This document shows positions 1 through 10,516 of a DNA stretch of 64,000 nt, piece by piece (the first letter of the stretch is position 1; each line of letters opens with the position of its first letter). The translations under genes and the position numbers were made by a program. Source of the DNA: Cryptomeria japonica (Eukaryota > Streptophyta > Pinopsida > Cupressales > Cupressaceae); the NCBI RefSeq assembly GCF_030272615.1, contig NC_081408.1:620306476-620370475 (forward strand). Direction: 5' to 3'. The notes beneath the pieces are model-generated. The model had not been told where the DNA came from and did no database searches. It saw only the letters and a program-made list of their open reading frames with translations.

Positions 1-90
1 AATCAAATGTGATGGAAGGTTCTTTAGGGATTTTCTGCTGCCCCACAAAGTTAATCACATTTGGAGTCATAGACACAAGATCATCAGGTG

Positions 91-95
91 AGACA
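91..95. repeat. Target-site duplication AGACA of block N (left copy)
   Basis: Identical to 4142-4146. Uninterrupted element B has a single copy at the matching place (23163-23167), which confirms both insertion ends. Confidence 0.9.
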
Positions 96-1307
96 TGTTG
101 TTCACCAAAAGTGATAACCCAAGAACACCTGCAAATCTTTCTATGAAATGGCCAATTTCAGTCTACAAAACACATCAGGGCTTGGACAACATAACATAGG
201 ACCCTAATTGATCCTCCTGCACTTCAGGTTCTGCTAGACCTAGGGGGGGACACCCTTTTGATGCACTAAATACAACAATTACAAACACATAACTGCATCA
301 ACATTAAGCAGATAGATCATTTCACAAGCTCAATAGGTTAGGAAACATTACAGATTGGCTAGATCTGTACAAACAATAGGATGAAACAGAGCTTGGAAAG
401 AATGGAACACACACCCCTAAACATAAAGGGAAATAGATTTGTCTTTTAAAATGTTGATCTGAAACCATCCCCAAATCTGTCAAAGACCAGTGCCTTATTC
501 ATTGGGCAAGAGTCACACACACAAAACTACAAAATGTTAATCACAGCTGCAAATTGGTTTTCCTTACAACATATCCCTACATTAATACCTTGTACTGATG
601 CATTACTCAATCCATTCATAAAATTATCAGATCTGGGACACATTCCATTGTTTATGACTGATTATAGAATTTAAACTCTTCATTAAAGAATGCCTACAAA
701 CAGTCATACAATCTCCTTGAGATGACAAATTATAAGCCTCCTTGAGGATTCAATTCATAACAATTAAATGCATACACAGAGACAATATCATGGGAAATTT
801 ACTCATGCCTGACACAAGTAAGACCTGCAACTAGAAAACAATCTGTCATCCTGCAATGTAGCCTCTATACCCTGAATAGATCCATAGAAATTTACAAGTT
901 TGGGTCAAGAATTTCAGAAAATGGAAGCCATGAAAACTGGAGCACTTCCTCACAGAATTCTGGAACCCTTACAACTGAGAAGAATTCAGAATAAAAAGAG
1001 GAGAGAAGAAAATCAAATCTGCAACTGAATTGCCAAGTGTCTCCTCTCTAACTGAATTTTGTTCCCGTGGAAACTGCTTCTAAAATATCTCACATTTGTC
1101 AAAATTAACTTCATAATCGGATTCCTCACTCCGAGAGCTTTCCGAAAACATATAACACTTTATACTTTGGCAAAACATTGAGCCCTGGGCAAATTAATCC
1201 TCAACACGAACCCATCATTTAAATTTTTCGAATTTCTCTATAGTTTAAACTATATCATTTAATCATTTTAAATTTGATTTTTGCCTCCATTTGTGCTCTG
1301 ACGCCTT

Positions 1308-1317
1308 GCCACGTGGC
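1308..1317. promoter_or_regulatory. G-box palindrome GCCACGTGGC in block N
   Basis: Perfect 10-bp palindrome around CACGTG, repeated as GCCACGTGG at 1446-1454. Further CACGTG cores lie at 1913-1918 and near 2261. The first two sit in a GC-rich stretch (about 1290-1560) upstream of the TATA-like box. G-boxes are plant bZIP/bHLH sites, and CACGTG palindromes are reported in some retrotransposon LTRs. Function here is inferred. Confidence 0.45.
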
Positions 1318-1454
1318 GGGGTCTGATTGGCTAATGGGGTCTATTGGGCGCCACCTGGGATGACACCTCATCTTTTTCCACTTGTCGGCCACGTCACCAC
1401 CACTGGGCTGCTTGCTTGACCGCTGACTGTACCCGCCACCTGTGTGCCACGTGG

Positions 1455-1530
1455 ACGGCTCTCGTTCACTTTCGCTATTTCGCGGGGTTTAAACTACGTG
1501 CATTTTCCTTCGCGAAATAGCGCGAGCCGT
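1455..1530. repeat. Long imperfect inverted repeat upstream of the TATA-like box of block N
   Basis: CGCTATTTCGCG (1473-1484) and CGCGAAATAGCG (1511-1522) are perfect 12-bp inverted arms around a 26-base loop. Outside them ACGGCTC (1455-1461) pairs with GAGCCGT (1524-1530). The inner arms contain TTTCGCG, which resembles an E2F site. The hairpin lies about 230 bp upstream of TATATAAATA. Confidence 0.65.
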
Positions 1531-1593
1531 TGATCTCTCTCGAACTTGCTCGCTCGTTAACCCGGCCTTCGTCTGCAAAATTTCGCCTGTTTG

Positions 1594-1668
1594 CCTCGAG
1601 AAGCGTGCCCATGTGGGGTCCACTTGGTCTTCATCCAGTCAACTCCTCTATCACCTCGAGAAGCGTGC
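1594..1668. repeat. 15-bp direct repeat at 60-bp spacing in block N
   Basis: CCTCGAGAAGCGTGC occurs at 1594-1608 and again at 1654-1668, exactly 60 bp apart, between the GC-rich segment and the TATA-like box. Both copies are followed by related CATG-containing sequence. This suggests a promoter-proximal tandem duplication. Confidence 0.6.
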
Positions 1669-1754
1669 TCACACATGGGCCCGCCTTGGGCGCCCATAGG
1701 TACCTTGTGTCAAAAGCCTTTATGGCTTAGACATTATAGTATAGTGCGTTTTTG

Positions 1755-1764
1755 TATATAAATA
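1755..1764 (+). promoter_or_regulatory. TATA-like box TATATAAATA of block N
   Basis: Follows the GC-rich, G-box and hairpin region, the usual order in an LTR U3. It implies plus-strand transcription of N. Confidence 0.45.
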
Positions 1765-4141
1765 CTAAAAGCTCCCAGTGCACAGCCAATGTGGGATAAT
1801 TATCTTATGCCTGGGACTACATTTTGGAGCTTTTCCCTACGATTTTGGATGTTGCTGAAGATTTCTTTTGTTTTCTTCTTCACTCACCATGTCCTTTGTT
1901 CTCTTTCGAGATCACGTGAAGGGAGAATGTTGCTTGAATGGTTTCAAATGCCTTTTCCAAACACCATGCATGTGAAGGGAGGAAAATGCTGGCAAAGTCA
2001 TGAACGTTAGCTTTACACCAGCCAAATGCATTTGCAACATGTTTAATATGGCCTCCAAACAGCCACACAAAGGGGTTTTCTATTACTGAATGCATTTTAA
2101 TGTTTCAAATCCCTTTGTATAGACAGTTACCTGGGGATTACTAAAGTCTTCTACAAGTTCTCCAACACCATGTTACCCAATCTCCATTGCTATCTGCTGC
2201 ACATTACTTCTCACACCTCTTTCTAATTTCATTTTGCTTGCTCTCTGTGATGGTTGTTGCCACGTGGGAAGGGGAAGATTTTAGTATTGCTATTTGGTTG
2301 AAAGATTTAATTAATTTCCTTCAATCACCACTCCACATAGAATACACAGCAGGGAGGAGAAATGTCTGGCATTGCATTTGCCAAAAACATTTGCTTGAGA
2401 GTTTTTCTGTGTTGGCTGCTACCATGCCCCTTTTCAAAGATTTAAATGATTCATTTGCCATCTTCTATTACCACACAGGGAGGGAGGACTGTTGAAGCAT
2501 TGCATTTACTTTAATGTTTTAATTGCTGCTCTTTCTTACAGCCCCTTTGCCAAAAACGTGATCAGCCATAGCATGGAGGAGAGGATTGCTATTTGCATTG
2601 GCTGGAGTTTATAAAGTCTTCTCTTTGTCAAACTTCAAGCATGGAGGATGTTGGCAAAGTCATGAAATTTGGCTTACACCTTCCACATTACATTTGGTTG
2701 AAAGGTTTAATGGCTTTTCACATGCCAATGCATTTAATTTGAAAGTTTAAATGGTCTTCTCACACCATGGCTGCCAAGTGCATTCACATTTTTTAATGCT
2801 CTTCTTTGTCGCTGAAGGAGGATTTGGCTCCAAACTCGCCAATTTTAAATTGCCTGAAGTTCATAATAACATCTTGAACTCTTATGACATGCCTCGTGAT
2901 TACAAACCACATTTCAACATTATGAAATTCTCTTAGCAAACCAAGTTGCCAGTAAAATCAATGCACGGGCATGAGCCAGGTCGGGCCCCAAAATGGGTCC
3001 GACTAAAAAAAATTTCGTTTTCATACAAATGACTTCTGAAAAGCTTTGCGGACCTCAAACATACCTTTGGAGACGATCGGCTTCATTTTGGGATCATAAA
3101 ATTGCATTTTACAACCTTCAGGCAATTACGCCACAATTTTCACATTTAATCGCGAAGACGTAATTTTCAAACCTGTCAAAACATCTTTTTGGAGCTCACC
3201 ATCTGACAGGCGTGTACTCTGATATACAAGGATGACTTCTACCAAATGGTTTCTCAAGATGACTCCCGAGTGAAGAGATATTAATTTCCGAAAACGGCCA
3301 ACTGGCTTTGTCGACACTGCGGACCTGATGAAGTCAATGTTCTGGCAACACATGATGCCTTTCTCAAAAATATCAAACGACCTCCGTAGGCTCTCAAATT
3401 AGGAACATAGGTACCTTTAAGTACATATTAAATCTTTGAATTCTCAGTTTGATCACCAGACTGACAGGATGCAAACGGCGCGCTCACCAAAACGGCTACA
3501 TTAACTGATCTAACACTGAAAGTGCGGATAACTGAATTTGATGGCAAAATGAGTCCATTTGAAAACTGATCAAACGGATTGATAGAGCCTTGAAATTTGA
3601 AATGTAGCTCACCATTTATACCAACATTAGCTTGGAACAAACATTCTGACATGACATTCACCGAGACATTTTTACACTTGTGCAAACCTCACAAACTACA
3701 AACGGATTGAGCTTTGAAAACTGAGCAAACGGATTCATAAGGACTTGAAATTTTGCATGTTGACTCAAATTTATGCATAAAATTGAATCCATTTTGAATT
3801 TCTCCATGACGATCAACAAGGTAAAAGATGTAATCGCTCAAAGTAGGCTACTCCATAAAATCTGCATTTGTGCCTAAAATGCACTTCCAGCTCACCCCTC
3901 AAACTGGGTACCTCATAAACTTATCCAAAATGAATTCTGAAAGTTGCACATCACTGAATAGGCCAAATTAAATGTGTGGGACATGAATCTCGAGCCTTAC
4001 CCTCTGAAAATCAATTGGCTCCATTTTACCCCCTTGCTAACTAGGCATTCAAACTGACTTATTTAGGTGCCTTTCTGACATACAGAGCAAAAATTTGAAA
4101 TAGGCCTACAAACTTTGACTCAATTTTAAATACTCCCAACA

Positions 4142-4146
4142 AGACA
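4142..4146. repeat. Target-site duplication AGACA of block N (right copy)
   Basis: Right partner of 91-95. Gag sequence of element A resumes immediately after it. Confidence 0.9.
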
Positions 4147-4205
4147 GAGGAATCAGTAGTATCAATCGCATTAGAGGTATGAGAAGGCAATGGATCAGTA
4201 AAAAT

Positions 4206-6086
4206 CTAAAGATTTTGGTTAGGAGGAGCTACAGATGTGTTGCCTTTATCATTCACACCAGAAACAGAGATAGTATTATTATCAATCAAATCTTGAATTT
4301 TACCCTTTAAAGAAAAACATTTTTCAGTATCATGCCCAGGATGACGATGAAATTGACAAAAAGATTTGTTATCAAAATAGGGTGAATTAATCTTTGCAGG
4401 ATCTATTTGCTTTATAGGAGGAAGAGTAAGCACATTTTGTTCCAATAACTTATTCATAATACTATGCAATGATTCATTCAAAGGAGTAAACTTTCTTTCT
4501 TTCTTGAAAAACTTAGAAATAGGAGGCACACCTGATGCTGCATTCACATTGTTGTTGATGATGTTTTCATTGAATTTAATGGACTCTCTATTCGGTTTAA
4601 ACTTCCCAAATGGTTGTTGACTACTATCACCCTTATCACTCGGAGCCATAGGATTTGCTTGTTCCATTTGACTCACAGTCAATTGATAATTGTGAAGAGT
4701 TGCACACAACTGTTGGAAAGAAGTAAACTCAGAAAACAGAAGTTTATCTCGAATATCTTTTTGTAAATTAGAAATGAAGATTCTTTGAATATCATTGTCA
4801 GGCACTGGAAAAGAAATTTGAACATACAAATGCTTATATCTACCAATGAAATCGGCCACTTTTTCTTTAACACCTTGTTTACAATGCATTAAATCGATCA
4901 AAGTAACTTTAGGACTTATATTGTTTTGAAATTGTTGAATGAAAGCATTTGCAAGTTGTTCGAAAGAAGAAATAGAATAAGAAGGCAATGAGCAATACCA
5001 TTGTAGGGCTTTATCTCTTAATGTTCTAGTAAACAGTTTTGCAAGCAACCTTTGGTCATAAGCAAAATCAGTACATATTGTTTGAAAGGTCTTAACATGT
5101 GTTAGAGGATCACCCTTACCATTATAAAGCTCCAAATGCGGAATTTCAACATGTTTAGGGGGAATAGCTCGAACAATATCAAGAGAAAGTGGGCTCGCAA
5201 CATCAAATGTGGGCACACTAAACTTAGATTGATTCATAGAGGTAATTTGTTGTTGTAAAGAAGAGACAGTTTGTGCAAGATTGTTAATGGTCGCTTCAGT
5301 TGGAGAGTTCATATTAGACATGTTAGATTGTGATGGAGGTGTTATGTTATTGAAAGAAGGTAGAGAGTAAGGTGGTGGGACACTATGATAGTTAGTCATA
5401 GGAGATGATTGGACAGGAGGAACACTACAAGGAGGAATGGAAAATGAATTGCCCCCTTGTGTCATGTTCATTTGTGGTGATATAATAGGAACACTTATTG
5501 AAGGAATGAATGAAGAAGTCAGATTGAATGAAGGAAGAGGGTTGATCGAAGAAGAGGGATTGCCCCCATGACTGGTGATCATAGGAGGAATGTCTTGTAT
5601 TGAAGTAGTCATTATGTTTGATGTAAAAGTAGGTATACTAGCAATAGGAGTCGTCAAAGGAATAGAATGATTGACTTGAGTAGGAGGTTGTGTATAACCC
5701 AAAGTTTCAGCACAACTCTTCATAGGCATCACATTTGAATCCACAATGTGTGCAATACCATGCAAAATATCAATTCCATTCTTATCACTTTGAAGCATAC
5801 GTTTTAGACCCTCAATTAAAGGAAGAGCTTGACTATCAGGGTATTCTTGAGACATCCATTGTCGAAAATCATCAAATTGGTTATCCAATTTTGAAAGTTG
5901 TTCTACAAAAACCTCATGGAGAGCTTCTTCATCATTAAGAGGATTAGAGGAATTACCCATGTCCTCGTTAAAAAGGCCATTCAAATTAGGTTTCATCTCC
6001 TTAGTAATTAAACCTTGGAAAGACTTAATTCTAAGGCTTCGTCTAACGGGAATAGTGTAAGTAGGGCTTATTGTTGTAAAACTCAT
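4206..6086 (-). pseudogene. gag: Gag of element A, ended by a nonsense mutation
   Basis: Tat-like Gag of 626 codons, near-identical to residues 1-626 of the element B product. Domains by homology with B: a proline/serine-rich N-terminal region (about 130-265), a capsid region (about 312-476) starting at the Y-x-G-K-G-D-P-L-T-H motif, and a knuckle C-x2-H-x4-H-x4-C at about 577-590. B has Gln (CAG) at codon 627 where A has TAG. After that stop the frame continues for about 20 codons to 4147, then N interrupts it, and 1-95 carries the next piece. The start at 6086 matches B's start. Gag would package element RNA into cytoplasmic particles, but this copy could make only a truncated protein without protease. 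Confidence 0.9.
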
Positions 6087-6186
6087 GCACTAAAGAAAGA
6101 GAGAAGATTTTGAATTTTAGAGGTAGCAAATTTCAGTAAAATCAGCCAATCTTCTAGATTTAAGCTGTTAAATACAATCAGGACAA

Positions 6187-6291
6187 TCTCCCGAAATTTC
6201 GGAAAAAATGTCCAGGACCGTGGCGCTCGGGGTGCACACGGTCCTCGCAACTTTTTTCAAAATTTTCAGGGATGAAAGTTATGATGATTTT
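6187..6291 (-). repeat. Leader module of element A, copy 1 (paired with 6810-6913)
   Basis: A ~105-bp module holding the palindrome CCGAAATTTCGG, a hairpin at 6215-6244 (arms GGACCGTG / CACGGTCC) and a T-rich tail recurs about 622 bp away at 6810-6913. Both copies lie between the PBS and gag. The same pair occurs in element B. Confidence 0.7.
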
Positions 6292-7247
6292 ACAGCTAAC
6301 CTGAAAAAATTGAGTGATTTTACAATCTGTAGATAGGCCAAATTAAAGTTGCAATCTCAAAATTGAACCCTACCAAGGTTGTTGAAAAAATGTAAATTTT
6401 GAATTTTGAAAAAGAGGGGGAAATTGAAATTTTGAATTTTATGATTTTAGAAGGAATGTTAAGAGCAATGCAAGTTTTGAAATTTAGAAGTTGACTCAAT
6501 TTCACGCAAAATTTAATTTTGAAAGCGGAAATCAAAGTTGTTGTAATTAAGCACTTAATTTCAAAAGTCACAAATTGCAAGAATTTGAATAAAGCACTGA
6601 AATTTCGAATGAATGCCAACACACTTTTCAGATTTAGGATAGTAAGAAACACAATTTTGACACAAATTTCAATTTCAACAATTTTTGAATGATTAGAAGC
6701 CTCAATCCAAGCAATCGCTAGACCAACTTTGACTTTAATTTTGAAAGTGTTAAAATTGATAAAATCAGCCAAAATTTTGGATTTTAGCAGAAAAATACAG
6801 TAAGATCTAGCTCCCGAAATTTCGGAAAAAATGTCGGGGACGATGGCGCTCGAGGTGCACACGGTCCTCGCAACTTTTTTCCAAATTTTCAGGGATGAAA
6901 GATATTGTGATTTTATTGTGGAATCCAAAGTTACAGCCGATTTGGAGATGTTTTGATCAGTGAAATTGTCGGACAAAGGTTGAATCAAGAGGGTTTTAAA
7001 AATTAGGGTTTTGACACTTAACCACTTAATTTTCAAAATTAAAGCACAGGTATGATTTGATAATTTGCAGTAGAAGGGTAGATCTGAAACAAGCATTAAC
7101 AATTAAACATTTCACAAGCTCAATTACTAAAAAGAAAATTTAGGGTTTTTATGCAATTGACCTCTAAAATTTTGCAAAAGATCAAACATGGAAATGTAAT
7201 CAAGGAATCCAATTTTCAAATCTAACCATGAATAATCAGAAAGGATG
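6292..7247 (-). other. 5' leader of element A (non-coding)
   Basis: AT-rich sequence between the PBS and gag, collinear with the leader of B (about 25110-26270). Apart from the duplicated module I see no coding signal. The reading frames present are not conserved in element B. Confidence 0.6.
6810..6913 (-). repeat. Leader module of element A, copy 2
   Basis: Direct-repeat partner of 6187-6291. It has the same CCGAAATTTCGG palindrome and a hairpin with a weaker left arm (GGACGATG instead of GGACCGTG). Confidence 0.7.
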
Positions 7248-7265
7248 TTCACGTCGGGTTCACCA
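7248..7265 (-). other. Primer-binding site of element A
   Basis: The minus strand reads TGGTGAACCCGACGTGAA, three bases inside the LTR. It starts with TGG, as needed to pair with a tRNA CCA end. The same 18-mer occurs in elements B and I. I cannot name the tRNA with confidence. Confidence 0.75.
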
Positions 7266-7268
7266 AAA

Positions 7269-8570
7269 TGTAAAGCGGAAAAATCGAACCCTAGTTGTTC
7301 TCCCCTCCCCAACTCCAAGGAGAGAGAAGGGAGAGTCACTAGGGTTGATGGTTTTCACTTAGGGGAGACTTTACATTCAAAAGAGGGGTTGAAACCCACA
7401 AGATCCAATCCCACACAATGCAAGATTGGATTCTATATGAGTTTCAAGGGTTGTGATAGCAAGGATACCCTCTTTTGTAAAGAATGTGGATAGAATGATT
7501 AAGCTAGGAATGCATAGAAAGTGAGAAAGATTCGCTTATAAACTGAGTTAGGGATATAGGATGAAGCTGCGGACCTGGAATTAGCAGTAAAATGTCGAGA
7601 CGGTGCTGTCCTACAAATTTGAGCAAAAGTTGACAGGACGATGGCGCCCGGCGTGCACACGGTCCTCCGAAAAATCCGCGAAACGAAGGGGGATCTGTTC
7701 GTCTCTGCACAAGGATTCCAGATCTTCAATTTCAGCCGCGTACCTGCAACCTACACACAGAAAAGCAAAGATGATTGGGGGGTTAGGGATGAGGGGTTTG
7801 CCTTTAGGTCAAACCCCGGTTTTGGAATTAACCAAGAAATGAGAAATTGTTGTAAATGTCAATGTTTGTAATGTAAAACAAGTACTAGTACCTTGTTGTA
7901 AGAATGTTTGTATTCTTACATGTGAAGGTGTAGATGTTGTTGTATGTTGTATGTTGTATGTGATATGTGATCTCCTCTTCAATGGTTGAATCCTTGTCTT
8001 GAATGCAACACTTAGCCTTGAATGGAGACTTAGAATGCTCAATTGCTTGAAGGAATGCTTGAATGCTTGAATGTTTGAATGTTTGAATAGAGTTTCCACG
8101 TCTTGTACACATATGTCCTCCCTCCTCAAAATGGGAGAGGAAATGTAGTTTATATACTTGTCAATTGGGGTTCATAGACTGATTTTTTTGACCTTAGGCC
8201 GACCAGGAAATACTATTTTCCAATTTGCAAACTTAAAGACCCGAAGCCCCATAGGAGACCGGGCCCAAAATAGGGCCAGGAACCAGGGCGCTGAGCGCCA
8301 TGGTCCTGGGGGACCAGGGTGCTGGGCGCCATCGTCCTGGGGGACCAGGGCGCTGGGCGCCCTAGTCCTGAAGGACCAGGGTGCTAGGCGCTCTGGTCCC
8401 ACCTCCCGGGACAGCAGGGTGCAAGGAGGGATCAGGCAGGGTGCTGAAAAATGCAGTTTTTGATGTCATGAACAAGTTTCGGGGTCTCCATTCAGGTTCC
8501 ATGTTGCATCGCCATCGTGAAGACCCAAATGCGATCGAAATTGCAAGTGTCACAATTTTAGGACGCTGCA
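7269..8570 (-). repeat. 5' LTR of element A (1,302 bp)
   Basis: On the plus strand it starts TGTAAAGCGG and ends GACGCTGCA (B ends GACGCTACA). It aligns with both LTRs of B. It is longer because it holds four units of a 31-bp minisatellite where B has three and one. Transcription would run leftward from it. Confidence 0.92.
8283..8406. repeat. Four-unit 31-bp hairpin minisatellite in the LTR of A
   Basis: Units start ACCAGGGYGCTGRGCGCC. Each core GGACCAGGGCGC - TGG - GCGCCATGGTCC is an imperfect 12-bp stem with a 3-base loop. B's left LTR has three units (about 20664-20756) and its right LTR has one (about 27269-27299), so copy number varies between and within elements. Confidence 0.8.
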
Positions 8571-9650
8571 CCAGGATCAATCAATCAATCGTTGGATCAC
8601 CTTATCTTGTGCTAGCATCAATCCCTATCAACTTAATCAGCTCAATCAACTCAATCAGCTTATCAATTCAGCTATACTGTTCATTTCCATCAATTGTTCA
8701 GTTACACCTCATCAATTGTGCATTTCTATCAAATGTACATCTCAATCTAATCACTTGCGCAATATCAATCATCCAATCTTCTCTCTTGCGATCTATCGAG
8801 AGATCAATCTCCATTATTCTATTTGATCAATCTCTCGAGGGGCCATAACCAATCAATCATCATCCTTACCAGGACACCTCTAGGACATATATCAGTTGAT
8901 CATTTTCTTTGAAACAATGTGACACGCTGCATTGTCTAAAAGAGGGGCAAAATGTAGACACATAAAAATTTTCATTAATTTGTCCTCATTTAATTTCAAA
9001 TTTCTTTGAACATCGAGCAAGTCCTTATTATTACACTATTATTTCTCCATGATTCATTATTCATAATTCCCATATTTTATTATATTATTATTAATATCTT
9101 ACCATTTATCCATTAAATTTATTAAATAAAATATTATATCCTATTCATGCATACGCCTTCATGCATTCACCTTATATACATTTCTCTATTTATTTAATAA
9201 AACCCCTTTAATATCCCTTCCTACCACTTACCATTTCTCATTTACCACTCATCTTCCCTATACCACTCATCTTGCATTATCCCATATTCATCCCACAACA
9301 TGAACTCGCCCGGAGAAAATCTATTTAAACAAGCCCCTCTCTCTGATTTGGGCATCTCATCTTTATGCATCGAACTTATGTCAGTTTGCATTCCATTATC
9401 TTGACATCTTGTCCACTTTCTTTTCATTCTCAAATCTCCATTTCCTCATAGCTTTTTGCATAAGTGCTTCTGAGAGCAAATATATCAAATGTGAAATCTT
9501 GAAGAATAGGAGTGCAGTGGAGTGAATTTATGGTGCATGCATGTGTGTTTTAGCTTAGATATTTGCATTTGCATGTGTCTGTTTTGTAGGTACTTCATTG
9601 TTGGATGTTGGAAGAAGCTAAATCCATTATTTAGTTTCCCATTTCCTCCA
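8571..9650 (+). mobile_element. Element K: 3' end of a plus-strand LTR retrotransposon
   Basis: 8571-8937 is non-coding AATCA/ATCAATC-rich sequence next to element A. A polypurine tract AAAAGAGGGGCAAAA (8938-8952) then abuts an LTR start TGTAGACACATAAAA at 8953. A TATA-like TATTTAAA is at 9322-9329. The LTR end is not resolved. It meets broken RT sequence of element C near 9650. The TGTAGAC start is shared with the LTRs of C and H. Element A interrupts or abuts its internal region. Confidence 0.6.
8938..8952 (+). other. Polypurine tract of element K
   Basis: AAAAGAGGGGCAAAA directly precedes the LTR start TGTAGACAC. It would prime plus-strand DNA synthesis. Confidence 0.65.
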
Positions 9651-10516
9651 TCTATAGGTGGTACTAGAACTGGTGGGTTCATTAGATATTGCTTGATTTG
9701 ATAGAATGATTTTGCACACTTGGATTCCCATATGAATGGTATGTTCTTATGTAGTAGATGATTGAATGGCAGACTTTTATCTGCTAGTTGGGCTATGAAT
9801 CGCCTGATTGACTGTAGTTGTCCCTGTAGAGATCTGAGTTGACTAATGTTCCTGGGAGGTGGCATCTCCATGTTGGCTTGTACCTTCGTTGGATCAACTT
9901 CAATGCCCTTTGCTGACACAATGTAGCCTAATAATTTACCCGATGTCACCCCGAAGACACACTTCTTAGGGTTTAGCCCGAGTGAATGACTTAGCCAGTA
10001 AATCATCCACATAGTCCTCCATGAAGGTATGCATCATATCATAAAAGATTGTTGTCATTTCTCTTTGATAATTTGCCCCGGCATTCTTCAAGCCAAAAGG
10101 CATGACATTCCAGCAATACGTTCCCCAAGGACAAGTGAACGTTGTTTTATCTTGATCCTCTAGAGCTATCTTGATTTGATTGTAGCAAGAGAAACCATCC
10201 ATTAATGATAGCATTGCATGACCCACTGTGAGGTCTACAATTATGTCGATGTTGGGCAAATGAAAGTCATCCTTTGGACAGGCTTTGTTGGCATCTCTAA
10301 AAGCTGTGCATATTCTGATGCTTCCATCCGGTTTTGAAACTGGTACAATGTTTGATTCATCTTTCTTAACTTGTGTTTGATTGGCTTAGCTCCAAGAGAA
10401 ATAGATAAATAATGTGTGATTAAGTTTGGATCTATTTTGGGCATGTCAGACCAAGCGAAATTGATTTGCTTTTCTTTGAAGAATTTGATAAACTCTGGTT
10501 TTTCCTCTTCTGTCAT
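9651..10516 (-). pseudogene. pol: Reverse transcriptase of element C (broken, 3'-truncated)
   Basis: Pieces at 10516-10241, 10259-9966 and 10012-9651 together give a gypsy RT. In order they show the entry segment (F-A-W-S-D-M-P, I-x-H-x-L), the palm motif G-F-S-C-Y-N-Q-I, P-W-G-T-Y-C, M-P-F-G-L-K-N-A-G-A-x-Y-Q-R, the catalytic Y-V-D-D box, then P-K-K-C-x-F-G-V and the thumb. At least two frameshifts separate the pieces. After N-P-P-V-L-V-P-P the frame enters unrelated sequence (9485-9650), so the RNase H link is lost. RT would copy element RNA to cDNA, but this copy is inactive. Confidence 0.88.

Larger units (their letters stand above)
96..4141. mobile_element. Block N: 4,046-bp TG...CA insertion, probable giant solo LTR
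   Basis: Inserted into gag-protease of element A with an exact 5-bp TSD AGACA (91-95 and 4142-4146). It begins TGTTG and ends CAACA, the inverted ends expected of an LTR. No ORF resembles a protein, and I find no terminal direct repeats inside it, so a very large solo LTR is the simplest reading. A non-coding large derivative (LARD) is the alternative. It has a TATA-like TATATAAATA at 1755-1764 on the plus strand, G-box palindromes upstream and a long inverted repeat at 1455-1530, which look like a U3 promoter. Family unknown. Confidence 0.75.
1..8570 (-). mobile_element. Element A: Tat-like gag-protease LTR retrotransposon, partial, interrupted by N
   Basis: Right-hand part of a minus-strand LTR retrotransposon that continues off the left edge. 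Reading leftward: LTR 7269-8570, PBS 7248-7265, leader to about 6090, gag 6086-4147, block N (96-4141), then 95 more bases of gag-protease. Positions 1-95 and 4147-8570 align collinearly with complete element B (offset 23072 at the left edge), which is how the interruption was recognised. Gag has a premature stop, so the copy is dead. It lies in the 3' region of element K. Its TSD partner is outside the window. Family assignment rests on the gag capsid and the C-x2-H-x4-H-x4-C knuckle typical of Tat-like gypsy gag. Confidence 0.9.

Noticed and set aside
6320-7102. 260-codon minus-strand frame in the leader of A
   Set aside because: The equivalent frame in B is shorter (about 184 codons) and broken, and composition is AT-driven (Ile/Phe/Lys). 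Not a gene.
8283-8406. Regular 31-bp repeats, CRISPR-like at first glance
   Set aside because: Units are directly adjacent without spacers and lie in a plant LTR, so this is a minisatellite.
8158-8848. Open frames of about 100 to 155 codons over the A LTR minisatellite
   Set aside because: They arise from the GC-rich repeat units and change with copy number in B. No conserved product.
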